Shown piece by piece: positions 13,850 through 14,592 of a stretch of 14,592 nt of DNA (positions are counted from its first letter, which is position 1; each line of letters begins with the position of its first letter). Both the position numbers and the translations under genes were made by a program. Under the pieces are notes generated by a model. The model ran no database searches and was not told the origin of the DNA. It was given only the letters and a program-made list of their open reading frames with translations. The DNA is from CAYOHP01 sp964403795 [NCBI: uncultured bacterium] (GTDB lineage Bacteria; Muiribacteriota; UBA6191; CAZXTJ01), in assembly GCA_964403795.1 (NCBI GenBank), contig CAYOHP010000061.1, forward strand, positions 20,911 to 35,502, read 5' to 3'.

Positions 13850-14592
13850 TGGGTGATCGAGGTCTGGCTCGAGAAGAAGGCGACGGAGAGCAGGTAGTTC
13901 TCGATGATGAGGGCGGTCACGATGCTCACCACGGCCCCCGTGGTGGCCCGTCCCACGCCCTCGGCGCCTCCCTCGCAGGTGAGTCCGCGATGGCAACCGA
14001 CCACCGCGATGGTGATCCCGAAGATCACGGCCTTGATCAGGCCGCAGACGAAGTCGTCCGGGGTGACGTAGTCCACGATCGAGCGGGAGAAGGTCCCGAA
14101 GCTGATCCGGATCTGGAAGATGGCCACGAAGGCTCCGCCCACCAGCCCGATCACATTGGAGTAGATGGTGAGCAGGGGCACCATCACCATGCAGGCGATC
14201 AGCCTCGGCACCACCAGGTAGTGGATCGGTTCGGTCGAGAGCACCAGCAGGGCATCGATCTGCTCGGTGACCTTCATGGTGCCGAGGCTGGCGGCCAGGG
14301 CCGAGCCGACCCGGCCGGCGATGACCACCGCCGTCACCATGGGTGCGAACTCCCGGGCGATGGTCAATCCGACCGTTCCGCCGATGAACTGCTCGGCCTT
14401 GAGGTCCACGAACTGCTTGCCGACCTGCACCACCACGACCATCCCGGTGAACAGGGAGGTGATGGCGATCATGGGCAGCGACCGGAATCCGATCTCGTCG
14501 AACTGCTCCAGGATCTGCCTCCGGATCGAGGCCAGGCCACCCTTGAAGGTCCAGTAGAAGGCCTGGAGTCCGAGCAGGGCGACCTGGCCCAG
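13846..14592 (-). CDS. mlaE: MlaE-type ABC transporter permease (N-terminus cut by window edge)
   Basis: MlaE is the inner-membrane permease of the MCE/Mla phospholipid transport system. The frame is open to the window end, giving 248 visible residues of a family usually near 260, so only a few N-terminal residues are missing. The ATG at 14472 is internal: the 40 codons before it (including SIRRQILEQFDEIGFRSLPM) belong to the conserved family. Diagnostic segments are EFAPMVTAVVIAGRVGSALA, the following GTMKVTEQIDAL coupling segment and GGAEGVGRATTGAVV near the C-terminus. About five hydrophobic segments are visible. The stop overlaps the mlaF start (ATGA). The operon promoter must lie beyond the window. 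Confidence 0.93.
   Translation of the reverse strand: MGQVALLGLQAFYWTFKGGLASIRRQILEQFDEIGFRSLPMIAITSLFTGMVVVVQVGKQFVDLKAEQFIGGTVGLTIAREFAPMVTAVVIAGRVGSALAASLGTMKVTEQIDALLVLSTEPIHYLVVPRLIACMVMVPLLTIYSNVIGLVGGAFVAIFQIRISFGTFSRSIVDYVTPDDFVCGLIKAVIFGITIAVVGCHRGLTCEGGAEGVGRATTGAVVSIVTALIIENYLLSVAFFSSQTSITQ

Noticed and set aside
13850-13996. An N-terminal extension of mlaF
   Set aside because: The extra residues are translated out of frame from inside mlaE and look like shadow sequence. ATG 13849 has the ATGA overlap and leads into the ABC domain.
14470-14472. The ATG at 14472 as the mlaE start
   Set aside because: The upstream 40 codons are in frame and match the conserved MlaE N-terminal region, so the gene continues beyond the window.

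Overview
The window is very GC-rich, with G or C at most third codon positions, and densely coded. It looks like chromosomal DNA of a diderm (two-membrane) bacterium: it encodes an Omp85/BamA protein, an MCE/Mla lipid-transport system, prepilin-like proteins and several exported proteins. The phylum cannot be fixed from the sequence alone. The three-POTRA Omp85 and the long MlaD argue against the classical Proteobacterial arrangement. I saw no tRNA, rRNA, CRISPR array, insertion sequence, phage gene or sign of recent transfer.

Plus strand, 1-8043. Two tandem paralogous genes each encode a HEAT-repeat scaffold followed by TPR repeats. The first runs off the left edge and the second overlaps it by 4 bp. 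A 146-bp gap follows, packed with two different GC-rich tandem repeats. Next comes a tightly overlapped four-gene operon: an exported beta-rich protein of unknown function, then three type IV pilin-like (pseudopilin) proteins resembling the minor pseudopilins of type II secretion or type IV pili. Every junction in this operon overlaps by 1-4 bp. No secretion ATPase, secretin or platform protein is in the window.

Convergent junction, 8044-8148. This holds a strong GC-rich hairpin and no gene.

Minus strand, 14592-8149. Read in its own direction, this side is mlaE (N-terminus cut by the window edge), mlaF, mlaD, then a bamA-like Omp85 gene, all overlapping or within about 21 bp and so probably one operon. 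A 279-bp gap contains a possible terminator hairpin and a plausible sigma70-type promoter. A gene for a 277-aa secreted protein of unknown function follows; its ribosome-binding site sits in a perfect small hairpin next to a TTG start.

The most interesting element is mlaD. Besides the membrane anchor and one MCE domain it has about 230 residues of predicted helix and a beta-rich C-terminus ending in Phe, like an outer-membrane barrel. With no mlaB, mlaC or mlaA-like gene in view, this matches the 'transenvelope bridge' form of Mla described for the diderm Firmicute Veillonella, in which MlaD itself spans the periplasm. The adjacent Omp85 could insert that barrel. The linkage is seen in the sequence; the mechanism is inference.
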